This document shows positions 10,645 to 20,050 of a DNA stretch of 64,000 nucleotides, piece by piece (within the stretch, counting starts at the first letter, position 1; the number at the start of each line of letters is the position of its first letter). Position numbers and translations under genes: made by a program. The notes under the pieces were generated by a model that was given only the letters and a program-made list of their open reading frames with translations, did not search any database and had not been told where the DNA came from. Origin of the DNA: Burkholderia lata. Its GTDB lineage: Bacteria > Pseudomonadota > Gammaproteobacteria > Burkholderiales > Burkholderiaceae. The stretch lies in assembly GCF_000012945.1 (NCBI RefSeq), contig NC_007511.1, forward strand, positions 806,001-870,000, in the 5' to 3' direction.

Positions 10645-11550
10645 CTATCGTTCGATCATCGGCGGAATCGCCTGCGCGAACGCGTCGATCACGCAGCGCG
10701 TCTTGCGCGGCAGGTAGCGCGTCTTCGGCCAGATCGCGTGGATGTCGCCTTCGCAGACGAAGCAGCGGTCGAGCACGACCGTCATCTCGCCGCGCTTCAC
10801 GTAGTGGTCGAGCAGCCAGCTCGGCAGCCATGCGATCCCGAATCCCGACGCGCCGGCAGCCGCGATCGCCTGCACGTCGTCGAAGCTGAGCTGGTGCGGC
10901 ATGTCGATCCGTACCGTCGAGCCGTCCGGCGCGCGCAAATCCCACGGTTGAATCACGCCCGAGCGTGAATACGCGATCGTCCGGTGGTCTTTCAGGTCGT
11001 CGAGCGTCTTCGGCATCCCGTAGCGGGCGAGATACGACGGCGCCGCGCCGAGGCTGCCGTATTGCGTGCCGAGCCGCCGCACCGCGAGGCTCGTGCTGTC
11101 CGCGAGCGTGCCGATCCGCACCGCGAGGTCGATGCCTTCCTCGACGAGATCGACGAAACGGTCGGTGATCGACACGTCGATCCGCAAATGCGGATAGGTG
11201 CGCGCGAGATCGAGCACGATGGGCGTCACGCAGTGGTGCCCGAACGCGAGCGGCACGCTCAGGCGCAGCTTGCCGCGCGGCTCGTTGCGGCCGCAGTCGA
11301 GATCGGCTTCGGCCGCTTCCAGTTCCGCAAGCGCGCGCACGCAGCGGTCGTAGTACGCCTGGCCGTCGTCGGTCAGGCTCTGGCTGCGCGTCGTGCGCTG
11401 CAGCAGCCGCGCGCCGAGCCGCTTCTCGAGCCGCGCGACCGCCTTGCCGACGGCCGAACGCGTCATGTCGAGCCGCTCCGCGGCGAGCGCGAAGCTGCCC
11501 GATTCCACTACCTGGACGAAGGTCGTCACGCCGTCGAGTCTGTCGGTCAT
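10645..11550 (-). CDS. LysR-family transcriptional regulator, divergent from an MFS pump
   Basis: A 301-residue LysR protein. The N-terminal helix-turn-helix is VVESGSFALAAERLDMTRSAVGKAVARLEKRLG, written here in part as SGSFALAAERLDMTRSAVGK. The LQRTTRSQSLTDDGQAYY segment and the periplasmic-binding-like effector domain follow. The start ATG at 11550 is family-typical, but the bases before it (ATTACCCCCCTCCC) contain no Shine-Dalgarno sequence, which is unusual. The gene is divergent from the MFS transporter at 11727 with 176 bp between starts, so it probably controls that pump and itself. The effector is not visible from sequence. Confidence 0.92.
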   Translation of the reverse strand: MTDRLDGVTTFVQVVESGSFALAAERLDMTRSAVGKAVARLEKRLGARLLQRTTRSQSLTDDGQAYYDRCVRALAELEAAEADLDCGRNEPRGKLRLSVPLAFGHHCVTPIVLDLARTYPHLRIDVSITDRFVDLVEEGIDLAVRIGTLADSTSLAVRRLGTQYGSLGAAPSYLARYGMPKTLDDLKDHRTIAYSRSGVIQPWDLRAPDGSTVRIDMPHQLSFDDVQAIAAAGASGFGIAWLPSWLLDHYVKRGEMTVVLDRCFVCEGDIHAIWPKTRYLPRKTRCVIDAFAQAIPPMIER

Positions 11551-11726
11551 GGGAGGGGGGTAATTGAGTCCTGCAGTTCCCCAGTCTGGAGAAGTACGTG
11601 CGTCAATGGGGATGGAAATTCTCACTATAGTACCGATTCCCGTCCAGCGTGCGTCGCCGGCCGCACGCGGCGAATCCTTCTCACCTGGAGGCGCGCGGCT
11701 CGTTGCCGGGCCGTGGCGCAATACGC

Positions 11727-13265
11727 ATGACGCTATCCGACTCCCGCAGGAATGCGGTCGCACTCGCGGCCGTCTGTCTCACGTCGCTGATGTTCGGCCT
11801 CGAAATCTCGAGCGTGCCGGTCATCCTGCCGACGCTCGAACACGTGCTGCACGGCGATTTCAACGGCATGCAGTGGATCATGAATGCGTACACGATCGCA
11901 TGCACGACCGTGCTGATGGCGGCCGGCACGCTTGCCGACCGGTTCGGCCGCAAGCGCGTGTACGTGATCGGCACCGTGCTGTTCGGTGCGACGTCGCTGC
12001 TGTGCGGGCTCGCGCCGAACGTGCCGGTGCTCGTCGCCGGCCGGCTGTTGCAGGGCGCCAGCGGCGGCGCGATGCTGATCTGCCAAATTGCGGTGCTGTC
12101 GCACCAGTTTCGCGAGGGCCGCGAGCGTGGCCGCGCATTCGGGATCTGGGGGATCGTGTTCGGCATCGGGCTCGGGTTCGGGCCGATCGTCGGCGGCGCG
12201 ATCGTCGCGCTGGCAAGCTGGCCGTGGGTGTTCCTCGTCCATGCGCCGCTCGCGGCCATCTCGCTCGTGCTGATCGGCGGCGCGGTGCAGGAGTCGCGCG
12301 ATCCGCACGCGGGCAAGCTCGACGTGGCGGGCATCGTCACGCTGTCGCTCGCGGTGCTCGGCCTGGCGTTCTATATCACGCAAAGTGCGGAGCTCGGGCT
12401 GACCAGTGCTGCCGGCCTCGGTGTGCTCGGCGCGACCGTGGCGGCGCTGGCCGGCTTCGTCATCGCGGAACGCGCCAGTGCGCGGCCGATGTTCGACTTC
12501 TCGGTGTTCCGGATCCGCGCGTTCACCGGCGCGATCTTCGGTTCGATGGGGATGAACTTCAGCTTCTGGCCGTTCATGATCTACCTGCCGATCTGGTTCC
12601 AGGTCGCGCTCGGCTACGACAGCGTGACGGCCGGCCTCGCATTGCTCGCGTACACGTTGCCGACGCTGGTCGCGCCGCCGTTCGGCGAACGGCTCGCGCT
12701 GCGTTACGGGCCGGGTGTCGTGATCCCGGGCGGCCTGTTCACGATCGCGGCGGGTTTCGCGCTGATGCGGATCGGCAGCGCGGCCGACCATGCAAGCTGG
12801 ATCACGATGCTGCCCGGCTGCGTGATCGCCGGCATCGGCCTCGGGCTCACGAACACGCCGGTGACCAACACGACGACGGGTGCGGTGCCGAGCTCGCGGG
12901 CCGGCATGGCGTCGGGCATCGACATGAGCGCGCGGATGATCTCGCTCGCGCTGAATATCGCGGCGATGGGCTTCGTGCTGGTCGCGGGAATCGTCGCGAG
13001 TCTGAAGGGCGGGGTCGCGGGCACGATCGGTGACGGGGCACTGCGCCGGCTCGCGCAGGAGATTGCGTCCGGTCGTACCGACGGGCTGCACGAGATCGCG
13101 CCGGCCCTCGCGCAGGCCGACCCGACCGGCGCGGCGCTGCACGCTGCGCTCGTGCACGGGTTCGGCTGGGTGATGGTGTACGGCGCGGCGGGCGTGGCTC
13201 TGCTCGCGACGGCGAGCGCGGTGGCGTTCGCACCGGCGCGGCGCGGGGCGCCCGTGTGCGAATGA
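11727..13265 (+). CDS. MFS transporter, DHA2/EmrB-QacA type (14-TM drug:H+ antiporter)
   Basis: A 512-residue major facilitator protein with about fourteen membrane helices. The loop 2-3 signature is LADRFGRKRVYVIGTVLFG, and the antiporter motif C region is GIVFGIGLGFGPIVGGAI, typical of drug and proton antiporters. IMNAYTIACTTVLMAAGTLA in helix 2 is also DHA2-like. The ATG at 11727 gives a short cytoplasmic leader before the first helix. The gene is divergent from a LysR regulator that likely senses the exported compound. The substrate cannot be read from sequence. It is convergent with the nodT-like gene downstream. Confidence 0.9.
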   Translation: MTLSDSRRNAVALAAVCLTSLMFGLEISSVPVILPTLEHVLHGDFNGMQWIMNAYTIACTTVLMAAGTLADRFGRKRVYVIGTVLFGATSLLCGLAPNVPVLVAGRLLQGASGGAMLICQIAVLSHQFREGRERGRAFGIWGIVFGIGLGFGPIVGGAIVALASWPWVFLVHAPLAAISLVLIGGAVQESRDPHAGKLDVAGIVTLSLAVLGLAFYITQSAELGLTSAAGLGVLGATVAALAGFVIAERASARPMFDFSVFRIRAFTGAIFGSMGMNFSFWPFMIYLPIWFQVALGYDSVTAGLALLAYTLPTLVAPPFGERLALRYGPGVVIPGGLFTIAAGFALMRIGSAADHASWITMLPGCVIAGIGLGLTNTPVTNTTTGAVPSSRAGMASGIDMSARMISLALNIAAMGFVLVAGIVASLKGGVAGTIGDGALRRLAQEIASGRTDGLHEIAPALAQADPTGAALHAALVHGFGWVMVYGAAGVALLATASAVAFAPARRGAPVCE

Positions 13266-13307
13266 CGCGGAGCGTGGCCGGCGCGGCCGGCTCGATGGGC
13301 GCGCCGG

Positions 13308-14681
13308 TCAGGACATCCCGCCGCCGAGCGCGCGGTACAGCGTCATCTGGTTGTTGAGCCGGTTCAGGCGCGTCAGTTCGTCGGCGCTTTGCGCGTCGCG
13401 CAGCCGCTGCTGCTGGTCGAGCCACGGCTGCACGGCGGTCGCGCCGGCCGCGAAGCGCGCGGCGGCCAGCCGCTCGGCGCGCTGCGCCTGGGCCAGCGAC
13501 AGCGCGCGCTGTTCGGCTTCGCGCTCCAGCTGCACGCGCGCCGACAGCGCATTCTCGACTTCCGCGAGTGCCGTGTAGAGCTTCTGGCGGAACCCGACGA
13601 CCGCTTCCTCGTACTGCGTCTTCGACACCTTGATCTGCAGCTGCATCGTGTTCCACTGGATGAACGGCAGTGCCAGGCCGAGCCCGAGCGTGCCGACCGG
13701 ATTCATCAGCACGCGCTCGAGGCTCGTGCTCGACGTGCCGGCCTGGCCGGTCAGCGTGAAGGTCGGGTAGAAGCTCGTGCGCGTCGCGTCGACCTGCGCG
13801 AGTGACTCGCGCAGCCGGAATTCCGCGGCGCGCAAGTCGGGGCGCCGGCCGAGCAGGCTCGCGGGCAGGCCGGCCGCCACTTCCGGCGGTGCCGCGACGG
13901 GCAGCGCCGCCGGTTCGGCCGCGAGTTGCTGAGGCGGCCGGTCGAACAGGATCGCGAGTGCGTGGCGGTTCTCGGTGCGCTGCTGGATCAGTTGCGTCTG
14001 CGCGGCGCGTTGCGCGGCGAGGCTCTGTTCGGCCTGTGCAAGATCGAGCCCCGACACGGCACCGGCCGTGTGCTGCGACCGGACGACCGCGAGCGTGCGG
14101 ACCGCATACGCGATGTTTGCGTCGCCGAGCGCGATCTGCCGGTTCAGATAGCCGATCTGCCAGTACAGCGACGCGGTCGTGCCGATCAGTGACAGCCGTG
14201 CGGCTTCGAGATCGGCCGCCGTCGCATCGGCCTCCCAGCGCGCCGCGTCGCGCAGCGCGGCCAGCCGGCCCCACAGGTCGATTTCATAGCTGAGCGAACC
14301 GGTCACGCCGCTCGTCCGGCTCATCTGGTGCGTATCGAGCGTGCGCGACACGGCGCCGTTCGCGCCGAGCGACACGTTGGGCGTCAGGTTCGTATCCGCG
14401 AGCCCGGCCTGCAGTTGCGCGCGGTACACGCGGATCGCCGCGATCGCGAGGTCGTTGTTGGCGCGCAGTGCATCGTCGATCAGCGCGTCGAGCTGCGGAT
14501 CGCCGAAGCTGCGCCACCAGTCGCGTGGGGTGGCGGGCGCGTTGGCCGCGGCCGGTGCCGCCCAGTTCGCGGGCATCGCGACGGCGGGCAGCGGCTCATG
14601 GCGTGCGCCCGCGCAGCCGGCGAGCAGCGCGGCCGCGCACGCGAATGCGCCCAGGCGGTGAAGCGGTGAGGAATGCGTCAT
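13308..14681 (-). CDS. Outer-membrane efflux lipoprotein, NodT/OprM family
   Basis: A 457-residue outer-membrane factor. The N-terminus has a lipoprotein signal with the lipobox LLAGC (Cys about residue 24). Two repeated TolC-like halves follow, with DWWRSFGDPQLDALIDDAL near the front, YEIDLWGRLAALRDAARWEA at the first equatorial region, and RRPDLRAAEFRLRESLAQVD in the second half. It is the third gene of an efflux operon, 13 bp after macB. It therefore supplies the outer-membrane channel for the MacAB pump, as in the dedicated tripartite operons seen in Burkholderia and Pseudomonas. The start at 14681 puts the lipobox at normal distance. Confidence 0.92.
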   Translation of the reverse strand: MTHSSPLHRLGAFACAAALLAGCAGARHEPLPAVAMPANWAAPAAANAPATPRDWWRSFGDPQLDALIDDALRANNDLAIAAIRVYRAQLQAGLADTNLTPNVSLGANGAVSRTLDTHQMSRTSGVTGSLSYEIDLWGRLAALRDAARWEADATAADLEAARLSLIGTTASLYWQIGYLNRQIALGDANIAYAVRTLAVVRSQHTAGAVSGLDLAQAEQSLAAQRAAQTQLIQQRTENRHALAILFDRPPQQLAAEPAALPVAAPPEVAAGLPASLLGRRPDLRAAEFRLRESLAQVDATRTSFYPTFTLTGQAGTSSTSLERVLMNPVGTLGLGLALPFIQWNTMQLQIKVSKTQYEEAVVGFRQKLYTALAEVENALSARVQLEREAEQRALSLAQAQRAERLAAARFAAGATAVQPWLDQQQRLRDAQSADELTRLNRLNNQMTLYRALGGGMS

Positions 14682-14694
14682 GGCGGGCCTTGCG

Positions 14695-16758
14695 TCAGTC
14701 GCGCGCGAGCGCATCGATCGGATCGAGCCGTGACGCGTTGCGCGCGGGCATGAAGCCGAATATCACACCGGTGAGCGTCGAGCAGACGAACGCGGTCACG
14801 ATCGCGCCGGCCGAGAACACCATCTTCCACTGCGCGACGAACATCGAGAACAGCGCGCCGAGTCCGAACGACAGCGCGATGCCGATCGTGCCGCCGAGCA
14901 GGCAGACGAGCACGGCCTCGACGAGAAACTGCTGCAGGATGTCGGACTGGCGTGCGCCGACCGCCATCCGGATGCCGATTTCGCGCGTGCGCTCGGTGAC
15001 CGACACCAGCATGATGTTCATCACGCCGATCCCGCCGACGACGAGCGAGATCACGGCGATCAGCGACAGCAGCAACGTGAGCGACTGGCCGGTTTTTTCG
15101 ACGGTCTTCACCACGCTGTCCATGTTGTACGTGAAGAAGTCCTTGCGGCCGTGGCGCTGCGTCATCAGCTTTTCGAGGCTTTTCTCGGCGGCGGCGCTCG
15201 GCTGCCCGTCGCGCACGCGCACGGTGATGCTGTCGAGATAACGCTGCCCGAACAGGCGCCCGCTTGCCGTGGTGTACGGCACCCACACGTTCAGGCTCTT
15301 CACGCTGCCGAACGCGCTCTTCTTGTCGGCCGTCACGCCGATCACGACGCACGGCACGTTGTCGACCAGGATCACTTCGCCGATCGGGTTGCGCGTCGCG
15401 CCGAACAGCTTGCGGCGCGTGTTCTGGTCGATCACGGCCACCTGCACCTGGCGGCGCACCGCGTCCTCGTCGAATGCGACACCCAGCGCGAAGCGCATTC
15501 CTCGCGCCTGGAAGAAGCGGTCGCCGACGCCGCTCACGAGCGCGTTCACGTCGACGTTGCGGTAGCGCAGCAGCAGCGTGCGCGACGTTTCGGGCGTCGC
15601 GCTGTCGACGTACGGCTGCTCGGTGAGCGCGGCGACGTCGGCGGGCACGAGCGTCTGGATCGCGTCGGCGCGGCTGTCGCCCCAGTCGGTGCCCGGATAG
15701 ATGTTGATCGTGTTCGTGCCGATGCTGCCGATCTCGTCGAGCATGTAGCGCTTCGCGCCTTCGCCGATCGCGACGATCGACACGACCGACGTGATGCCGA
15801 TGATGATGCCGAGCATCGTCAGCAACGTGCGCAGCCGGTGCGACACGAGCGCGATCCACGCCATCCGGCAGGCCTCGGCGAAGCGGCCGGAGCCGGCCGC
15901 GAAGCGGCGCGTGCGCGTGCCGGTATCGACATGCGGATCGGTGTCGACGGCTGCGGGCGGCGCCGGCGTGTCATGGCGATTGCGGGTGGGAGACTCGCCG
16001 ACTGCTGCTTCGGACGCTTCTGCCGCTTCTGCTGCGTCCACGCCCGCTTCCGCGAGGGCTTCCGCATAGTGCCGGTTCGGCCGGTCGGCGACGATCTCGC
16101 CGTCGCTGATCTCGATGATGCGCTTCGCATGGCGCGCGACGGCCTTGTCGTGCGTGACGATGACGATCGTATGGCCGAGTGCGTTCAGCTCGTGCAGGAT
16201 GCGGATCACGTCCTGGCCGCTTTTCGTGTCGAGCGCACCGGTCGGTTCGTCGGCGAGGATCACCTGGCCGCCGTTCATCAGCGCACGCGCGATGCTCACG
16301 CGCTGCTGCTGGCCGCCGGACAGTTGCCCGGGGCGATGGTGCGCACGATCCGCGAGCCCGAGGCGCGCGAGCAGTTCGCGTGCGCGTGCGTGCCGCTCGG
16401 CGCGCGGCGTGCCGGCGTAGATCGCGGGCATTTCGAGGTTCGCGACCGCGTCGACGTGCGGCAGCAGGTGATAGCGCTGGAACACGAAGCCGAAGTGTTC
16501 GCGGCGCAACTGCGCGAGCTCGTCGCTGTCGAGCATGTGCGTGTCGCGTCCGCCGACCGTGTAGGTGCCTTCGCTCGGGTGATCGAGGCAGCCGAGGATG
16601 TTCATCAGCGTCGACTTCCCGGAGCCCGACGCGCCGACGATCGCGACGATCTCGCCCGCGTGGATCGACAGGTTGACGTTGTTCAGGACAACGACATCCT
16701 TGTCGCCGGCCGGAAAACGCCGGGTGACGGCAGCGAGTTTCAGCAGGGGCTGGCGCAT
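14695..16758 (-). CDS. macB: MacB-type ABC efflux transporter, fused ATPase and permease
   Basis: A 687-residue protein. The N-terminal ATPase has Walker A GASGSGKST, signature LSGGQQQR and Walker B VILADEPTGALD, with the switch His in IVIVTHD. After an Ala/Glu-rich linker (about residues 235-290) come the permease helices: one helix near TLLTMLGIIIGITSVVSIVA, a periplasmic domain, and three C-terminal helices. In MacB proteins ATP hydrolysis drives mechanotransmission to expel periplasmic substrates (macrolides, lipopeptides, toxins) through a TolC-like channel. The ATG at 16758 is used; a GTG at 16764 overlapping the macA stop (GTGA) would add two residues. The linker is longer than in E. 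coli MacB. Confidence 0.93.
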   Translation of the reverse strand: MRQPLLKLAAVTRRFPAGDKDVVVLNNVNLSIHAGEIVAIVGASGSGKSTLMNILGCLDHPSEGTYTVGGRDTHMLDSDELAQLRREHFGFVFQRYHLLPHVDAVANLEMPAIYAGTPRAERHARARELLARLGLADRAHHRPGQLSGGQQQRVSIARALMNGGQVILADEPTGALDTKSGQDVIRILHELNALGHTIVIVTHDKAVARHAKRIIEISDGEIVADRPNRHYAEALAEAGVDAAEAAEASEAAVGESPTRNRHDTPAPPAAVDTDPHVDTGTRTRRFAAGSGRFAEACRMAWIALVSHRLRTLLTMLGIIIGITSVVSIVAIGEGAKRYMLDEIGSIGTNTINIYPGTDWGDSRADAIQTLVPADVAALTEQPYVDSATPETSRTLLLRYRNVDVNALVSGVGDRFFQARGMRFALGVAFDEDAVRRQVQVAVIDQNTRRKLFGATRNPIGEVILVDNVPCVVIGVTADKKSAFGSVKSLNVWVPYTTASGRLFGQRYLDSITVRVRDGQPSAAAEKSLEKLMTQRHGRKDFFTYNMDSVVKTVEKTGQSLTLLLSLIAVISLVVGGIGVMNIMLVSVTERTREIGIRMAVGARQSDILQQFLVEAVLVCLLGGTIGIALSFGLGALFSMFVAQWKMVFSAGAIVTAFVCSTLTGVIFGFMPARNASRLDPIDALARD

Positions 16759-16760
16759 CG

Positions 16761-17954
16761 TCACACCACGTCCGCCAGCGGCGCGTGGTCGTCACCGGCC
16801 GCTTCGCCGATCACGACGCGTTCGCCGTCCTTCAGGCCGGCCAGCACTTCGACGCGCACGTTGTTGTTGATGCCGATGCGGACGTTGCGCGTTTCCGTGC
16901 TGCCGTCGGCGCGCAGCACGCGCACCGCGTAGGTGCCGTCCTTGCGCTTCTCGCCGAGCGCGGCGGCCGGAATGCTGAGCGCGTTGCGGGCGTTGCCGAG
17001 CACGATGTTGACTTGCGCGGTCATCGAGATGCGCAGCCGATGCTCGGGATTCGGCACTTCGAACAGCGCGTTGTAGAACACGGCCGAGTTCGGCTTCGAG
17101 CCGCCGCCCGCGCCGCCGCCGAGCGGGCTCTGCGCTTCGGCGTAGTTCTGCGGCGCCGGCTCGATCGCGCGCAGCTTGCCGTAGTGGCGCTTGTCCGGTT
17201 CGCCGAGGATCGTGAAATACGCGGTCTGGCCGGCACTCACGCGGATCACGTCGGCTTCCGACACCTGCGCCTTCACGGTCATCGTGTCGAGATCGGCGAG
17301 CTTCAGGATCACCGGTGCCTGCTGCTGCGCGATCACGGTCTGGCCTTCCTGCGTGACGACCGCGACGACCTCGCCGTCGATCGGCGCGACGATGCGCGTG
17401 TAGCCGAGGTTGGCCTGCGCGGTCTCGATCTGGATGCGGGCCGAGCGAATCTGCGCAGCGAGTGACGAGAGTGTCGCGCGCTGCACGTCGAGCGCCGCGC
17501 GCGCGGCCTCGAACGATTCGCGCGAGGTTGCGTCGTCGGGCAGCATCGCCTGCTGGCGCTTGAACGCGAGTTCCGCCTGCGTGAGTTGCGCGGCGGTCGA
17601 TTGTTGTTGCGCGCGCAGGCTTTCTTCGCTGGCGCGCGCCTGGCGCAGTGCGTTTTCCGAGATCACGGGATCGATCTCGGCGAGCCACTGACCCTTCGTG
17701 ACCTTGTCGCCGAGCTTGACCTTCAGCGACTTCAACTGCCCCGACACCTGCGCACCGACGTCGACCTGCCGGAAGGCCTGCAGCGCGCCGGTTGCCAGCA
17801 CCGCGTTCTCGAGATCGCCGCGCGAGACGGGCGCGGACAGGTATTGCGGATGCTTGTCGGGCGCGCACGCCTTCAGCGTGACGCCGGTGGCGATCGCAAC
17901 GATGGCAAGGGAAGCCAGCACGATGCGCCGGCGGCGATGGGTCTTCTGAGTCAT
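16761..17954 (-). CDS. macA: MacA-type periplasmic adaptor (HlyD/membrane fusion protein)
   Basis: A 397-residue adaptor. One N-terminal membrane anchor (residues 10-28, IVLASLAIVAIATGVTLKA) is followed by a split lipoyl domain (QVSGQLKSLKVKLGDKVTKG and IVAPIDGEVVAVVTQEGQTV), an alpha-helical hairpin of about 70 residues, a beta-barrel and a membrane-proximal domain. It joins MacB in the inner membrane to the NodT-family channel. It is the first gene of the operon, and its TGA overlaps or abuts the macB start, so the two are translationally coupled. Three phased AAWTGTG-like direct repeats lie about 170 bp upstream. Confidence 0.93.
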   Translation of the reverse strand: MTQKTHRRRRIVLASLAIVAIATGVTLKACAPDKHPQYLSAPVSRGDLENAVLATGALQAFRQVDVGAQVSGQLKSLKVKLGDKVTKGQWLAEIDPVISENALRQARASEESLRAQQQSTAAQLTQAELAFKRQQAMLPDDATSRESFEAARAALDVQRATLSSLAAQIRSARIQIETAQANLGYTRIVAPIDGEVVAVVTQEGQTVIAQQQAPVILKLADLDTMTVKAQVSEADVIRVSAGQTAYFTILGEPDKRHYGKLRAIEPAPQNYAEAQSPLGGGAGGGSKPNSAVFYNALFEVPNPEHRLRISMTAQVNIVLGNARNALSIPAAALGEKRKDGTYAVRVLRADGSTETRNVRIGINNNVRVEVLAGLKDGERVVIGEAAGDDHAPLADVV

Positions 17955-18120
17955 GAGCGTGCGGCGAGGATCAGGCGGTGCCGGCGATGCGTGCGGCCGG
18001 GCGGGACGATCCGGTCGGCGTCGCAGGTCGGGCAGGTTGCCCGCGACGGCATCCGCGTACGCATCGCGCGGGCGTGCCGAGTCGAATCAGCCGCTCATGG
18101 TAAGCGAGGAAATCACGCCA

Positions 18121-18148
18121 AATCGTGTGGAAATTGTGCTGAATTGTG
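18121..18148. promoter_or_regulatory. Three helically phased direct repeats upstream of the macA operon
   Basis: AATCGTG (18121), AATTGTG (18132) and AATTGTG (18142) recur at 11- and 10-bp spacing, so they face the same side of the helix. They lie 167-194 bp upstream of the macA start. Such arrays are typical of OmpR/PhoB-class response-regulator sites; no regulator gene is adjacent. The remaining bases between macA and the methyltransferase gene show no gene. Confidence 0.35.
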
Positions 18149-18250
18149 CGAAGGCAGCACCTGAGCGGGGGCCGTTCGGCGTCATTGTTGCGATCTGTGA
18201 AAGCGCCGGGCGAAGGCCCCTGGGCGTGTTGCGGCGTGCGTTGACGTGCG

Positions 18251-18979
18251 TTATCGCTGCGCAGCGACGAGCACCATCATCGGCCGGTCGCGTTCCTCGT
18301 CGAGCGCGGGCAGCGCATCGACCTGCGCCTGCGTCGGCCCCCATTCGTCGAGGTGCGTGAGCGTGAAGTCGCTGCCGATCAGCAGGTTCACGAGCGTGCC
18401 GAGCGTGCGGTGCTGCTTGACGACGCCGGGCGCGAGCCAGTCGGTCACGCGTTCGCCTTCGCGCTGGTAGCCGTCGAGCGGCCAGGAGCGGTTGCCCTGC
18501 GCATCGACGACGAAGCCGGGCCGGCGCGGCGCCGTATAAATGGGATGCTCGATCGAGAACACGAGCCGCCCGCCGGGCACGAGTGCGCGATGGATCGTGC
18601 GCAGCAGCGTGTCGAGGTGCGCGACGTAGTGGAGCGCGAGCGAGCTGTACGCGAGATCGAATGCGGCCTCCGGCAGCGCGAGCGTTTCGAGATCGGCGCG
18701 GCGGTACGTGATCGCCGGGTGCGCGGCAGTCGAGGCCGCGCGTTCGAGCATGCGCTCGGAGACGTCGAGGCCGAGCACGCTTGCCGCGCCCTGGTCGGCC
18801 GCCCAGCGGCTGAACCAGCCGTAGCCGCAGCCGAGGTCGAGCACGTTGCGGCCACGCAGGTCGGGCAGCAGCGCGCGCAGTGCGGGCCATTCGGGGGCGC
18901 CGTCTAGGCCCTGAATCGAGCGGTTCAGGCGGCTGTAGCCTTCGAAGAAGGCCGGGTCGTCGTAGATGTTCTGCGTCAT
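18251..18979 (-). CDS. Class I SAM-dependent methyltransferase
   Basis: A 242-residue methyltransferase. The SAM-binding motif I is VLDLGCGYGWFSRWAA (about residue 48), the acidic motif II is VLGLDVSERML, and FDLAYSSLALHYVAHLD is the post-I region with a typical ubiE/methyltransferase-11 look. The start ATG at 18979 opens with MTQNIYDDPAFFEGYSRLN, common in this subfamily. It stands next to an HD-domain gene on the same strand, 55 bp apart. The substrate is unknown; family members act on small molecules or quinones. Confidence 0.88.
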   Translation of the reverse strand: MTQNIYDDPAFFEGYSRLNRSIQGLDGAPEWPALRALLPDLRGRNVLDLGCGYGWFSRWAADQGAASVLGLDVSERMLERAASTAAHPAITYRRADLETLALPEAAFDLAYSSLALHYVAHLDTLLRTIHRALVPGGRLVFSIEHPIYTAPRRPGFVVDAQGNRSWPLDGYQREGERVTDWLAPGVVKQHRTLGTLVNLLIGSDFTLTHLDEWGPTQAQVDALPALDEERDRPMMVLVAAQR

Positions 18980-19034
18980 GCGTCGGGCCTCTTGCGGGCG
19001 GGGCGCGCGGTGCCGCGCGCCCGATCCCGCGAGC

Positions 19035-19616
19035 TTACGCGCGCGGCCCGCTCGCGTCGATCCGGCGTTGCGTGTCGGCGTCGACGATCTCGCGGATCGC
19101 GCTGAACAGCGGTGTGGCGTCGGTATAGCGGCGGCCGTAGCCGAGATTGAACGCGTAGTCGAAATCGGGCGGATTGCTGCCCTGGTTGTGCTGCAGGATC
19201 GTTTCGAGTTTGTCGAACGCCTTCGCCGCGCGCGCTTCAGGCGTTGCGGCCGCCTCGTATTCATCCCACAGCGCGACGATTTCGTCGCGCTGTGCAGGGG
19301 CGAGCGGTGCGGTCAGCGTCAGCAGGTCGTCGCGTTCCTGCGCGCTTTTGTCGGGGTGCGCGGCCTGTTCGATCGCGGGGATGTCGCCGTGCAGCGCCTC
19401 GCCGAGATCGTGGACGACGCACAGCTTCAGCAGCTTCAGCGTGTCGATGCCGGGCAGCGCGTCCGCGAACACGAGCGCCATCAGGCACAGCCGCCAGCTG
19501 TGTTCGGCCGTGCTTTCCGCTCGCCCGGACGACGTATAGCCGCTGCGCAGCACATCCTTCAGGTGTTCGGCTTCGCGCAGGAAAGCGAGCCGCGCGTGGA
19601 TCGTATCGGGGGTCAT
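19035..19616 (-). CDS. HD-domain phosphohydrolase (YfbR/HDDC2-like)
   Basis: A 193-residue HD-superfamily protein. The metal ligands are visible as H39 in STAEHSWR, H69-D70 in CVVHDLGEALHGDIP and a later Asp in AFDKLETIL. The length and the ESTAEHSWRLCLMAL pattern match the HDDC2/YfbR group, which dephosphorylates deoxynucleoside 5'-monophosphates. The ATG at 19616 is followed directly by the domain. The specific nucleotidase role is a family-based inference. It lies upstream of the methyltransferase on the same strand and may be co-transcribed with it. Confidence 0.85.
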   Translation of the reverse strand: MTPDTIHARLAFLREAEHLKDVLRSGYTSSGRAESTAEHSWRLCLMALVFADALPGIDTLKLLKLCVVHDLGEALHGDIPAIEQAAHPDKSAQERDDLLTLTAPLAPAQRDEIVALWDEYEAAATPEARAAKAFDKLETILQHNQGSNPPDFDYAFNLGYGRRYTDATPLFSAIREIVDADTQRRIDASGPRA

Positions 19617-19724
19617 GGTCGGCTTCCTTGCGATGAGCCGTCTAGCGTAATGCGGGCGGGTGCGGTTCGTCCACGCATGAAATATGCGTGGTGGGGGCGG
19701 GATCGGGGGCGCTTCGTCGCGCGG

Positions 19725-19934
19725 CTACTGCGCGAAAAGACCGGCCCAGCAGAACAGGACGAAGAAGCCCGTTTGAACGACGACGATCAGGCTGAACAGG
19801 TAGGGGCTGCTGCGGCGCGCCACGCGCCTGCCGCCGGCGTTGGCCACCCCCGAGCGCAGCGCGACCAGCACGGCGGCGCCCGAATAGAGAATGAACGCGA
19901 CGATTACGAGTTCTCGCATGACAAACGTCGACAT
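19725..19934 (-). CDS. Small two-helix membrane protein of unknown function
   Basis: A 69-residue protein starting at the ATG at 19934, which is preceded by AGGAG at nine bases. The longer in-frame reading has a charged, non-membrane leader. Two hydrophobic helices (about residues 6-25, RELVIVAFILYSGAAVLVAL, and 44-66, YLFSLIVVVQTGFFVLFCWA) are joined by an Arg-rich loop. I do not recognise a family. It lies between the HD gene and an XRE regulator, all on the minus strand. Confidence 0.6.
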   Translation of the reverse strand: MSTFVMRELVIVAFILYSGAAVLVALRSGVANAGGRRVARRSSPYLFSLIVVVQTGFFVLFCWAGLFAQ

Positions 19935-20050
19935 GTGGCATGTCTCCTGGGCGTGCTGCCATTTACGTTCGCATCTTTTGCGTGGCGTGCCGGACACGTT
20001 GAAGTATGCGCGCCGTTGCCGGTGCGCGGTTCTTCATCGTGACCCGGCAA

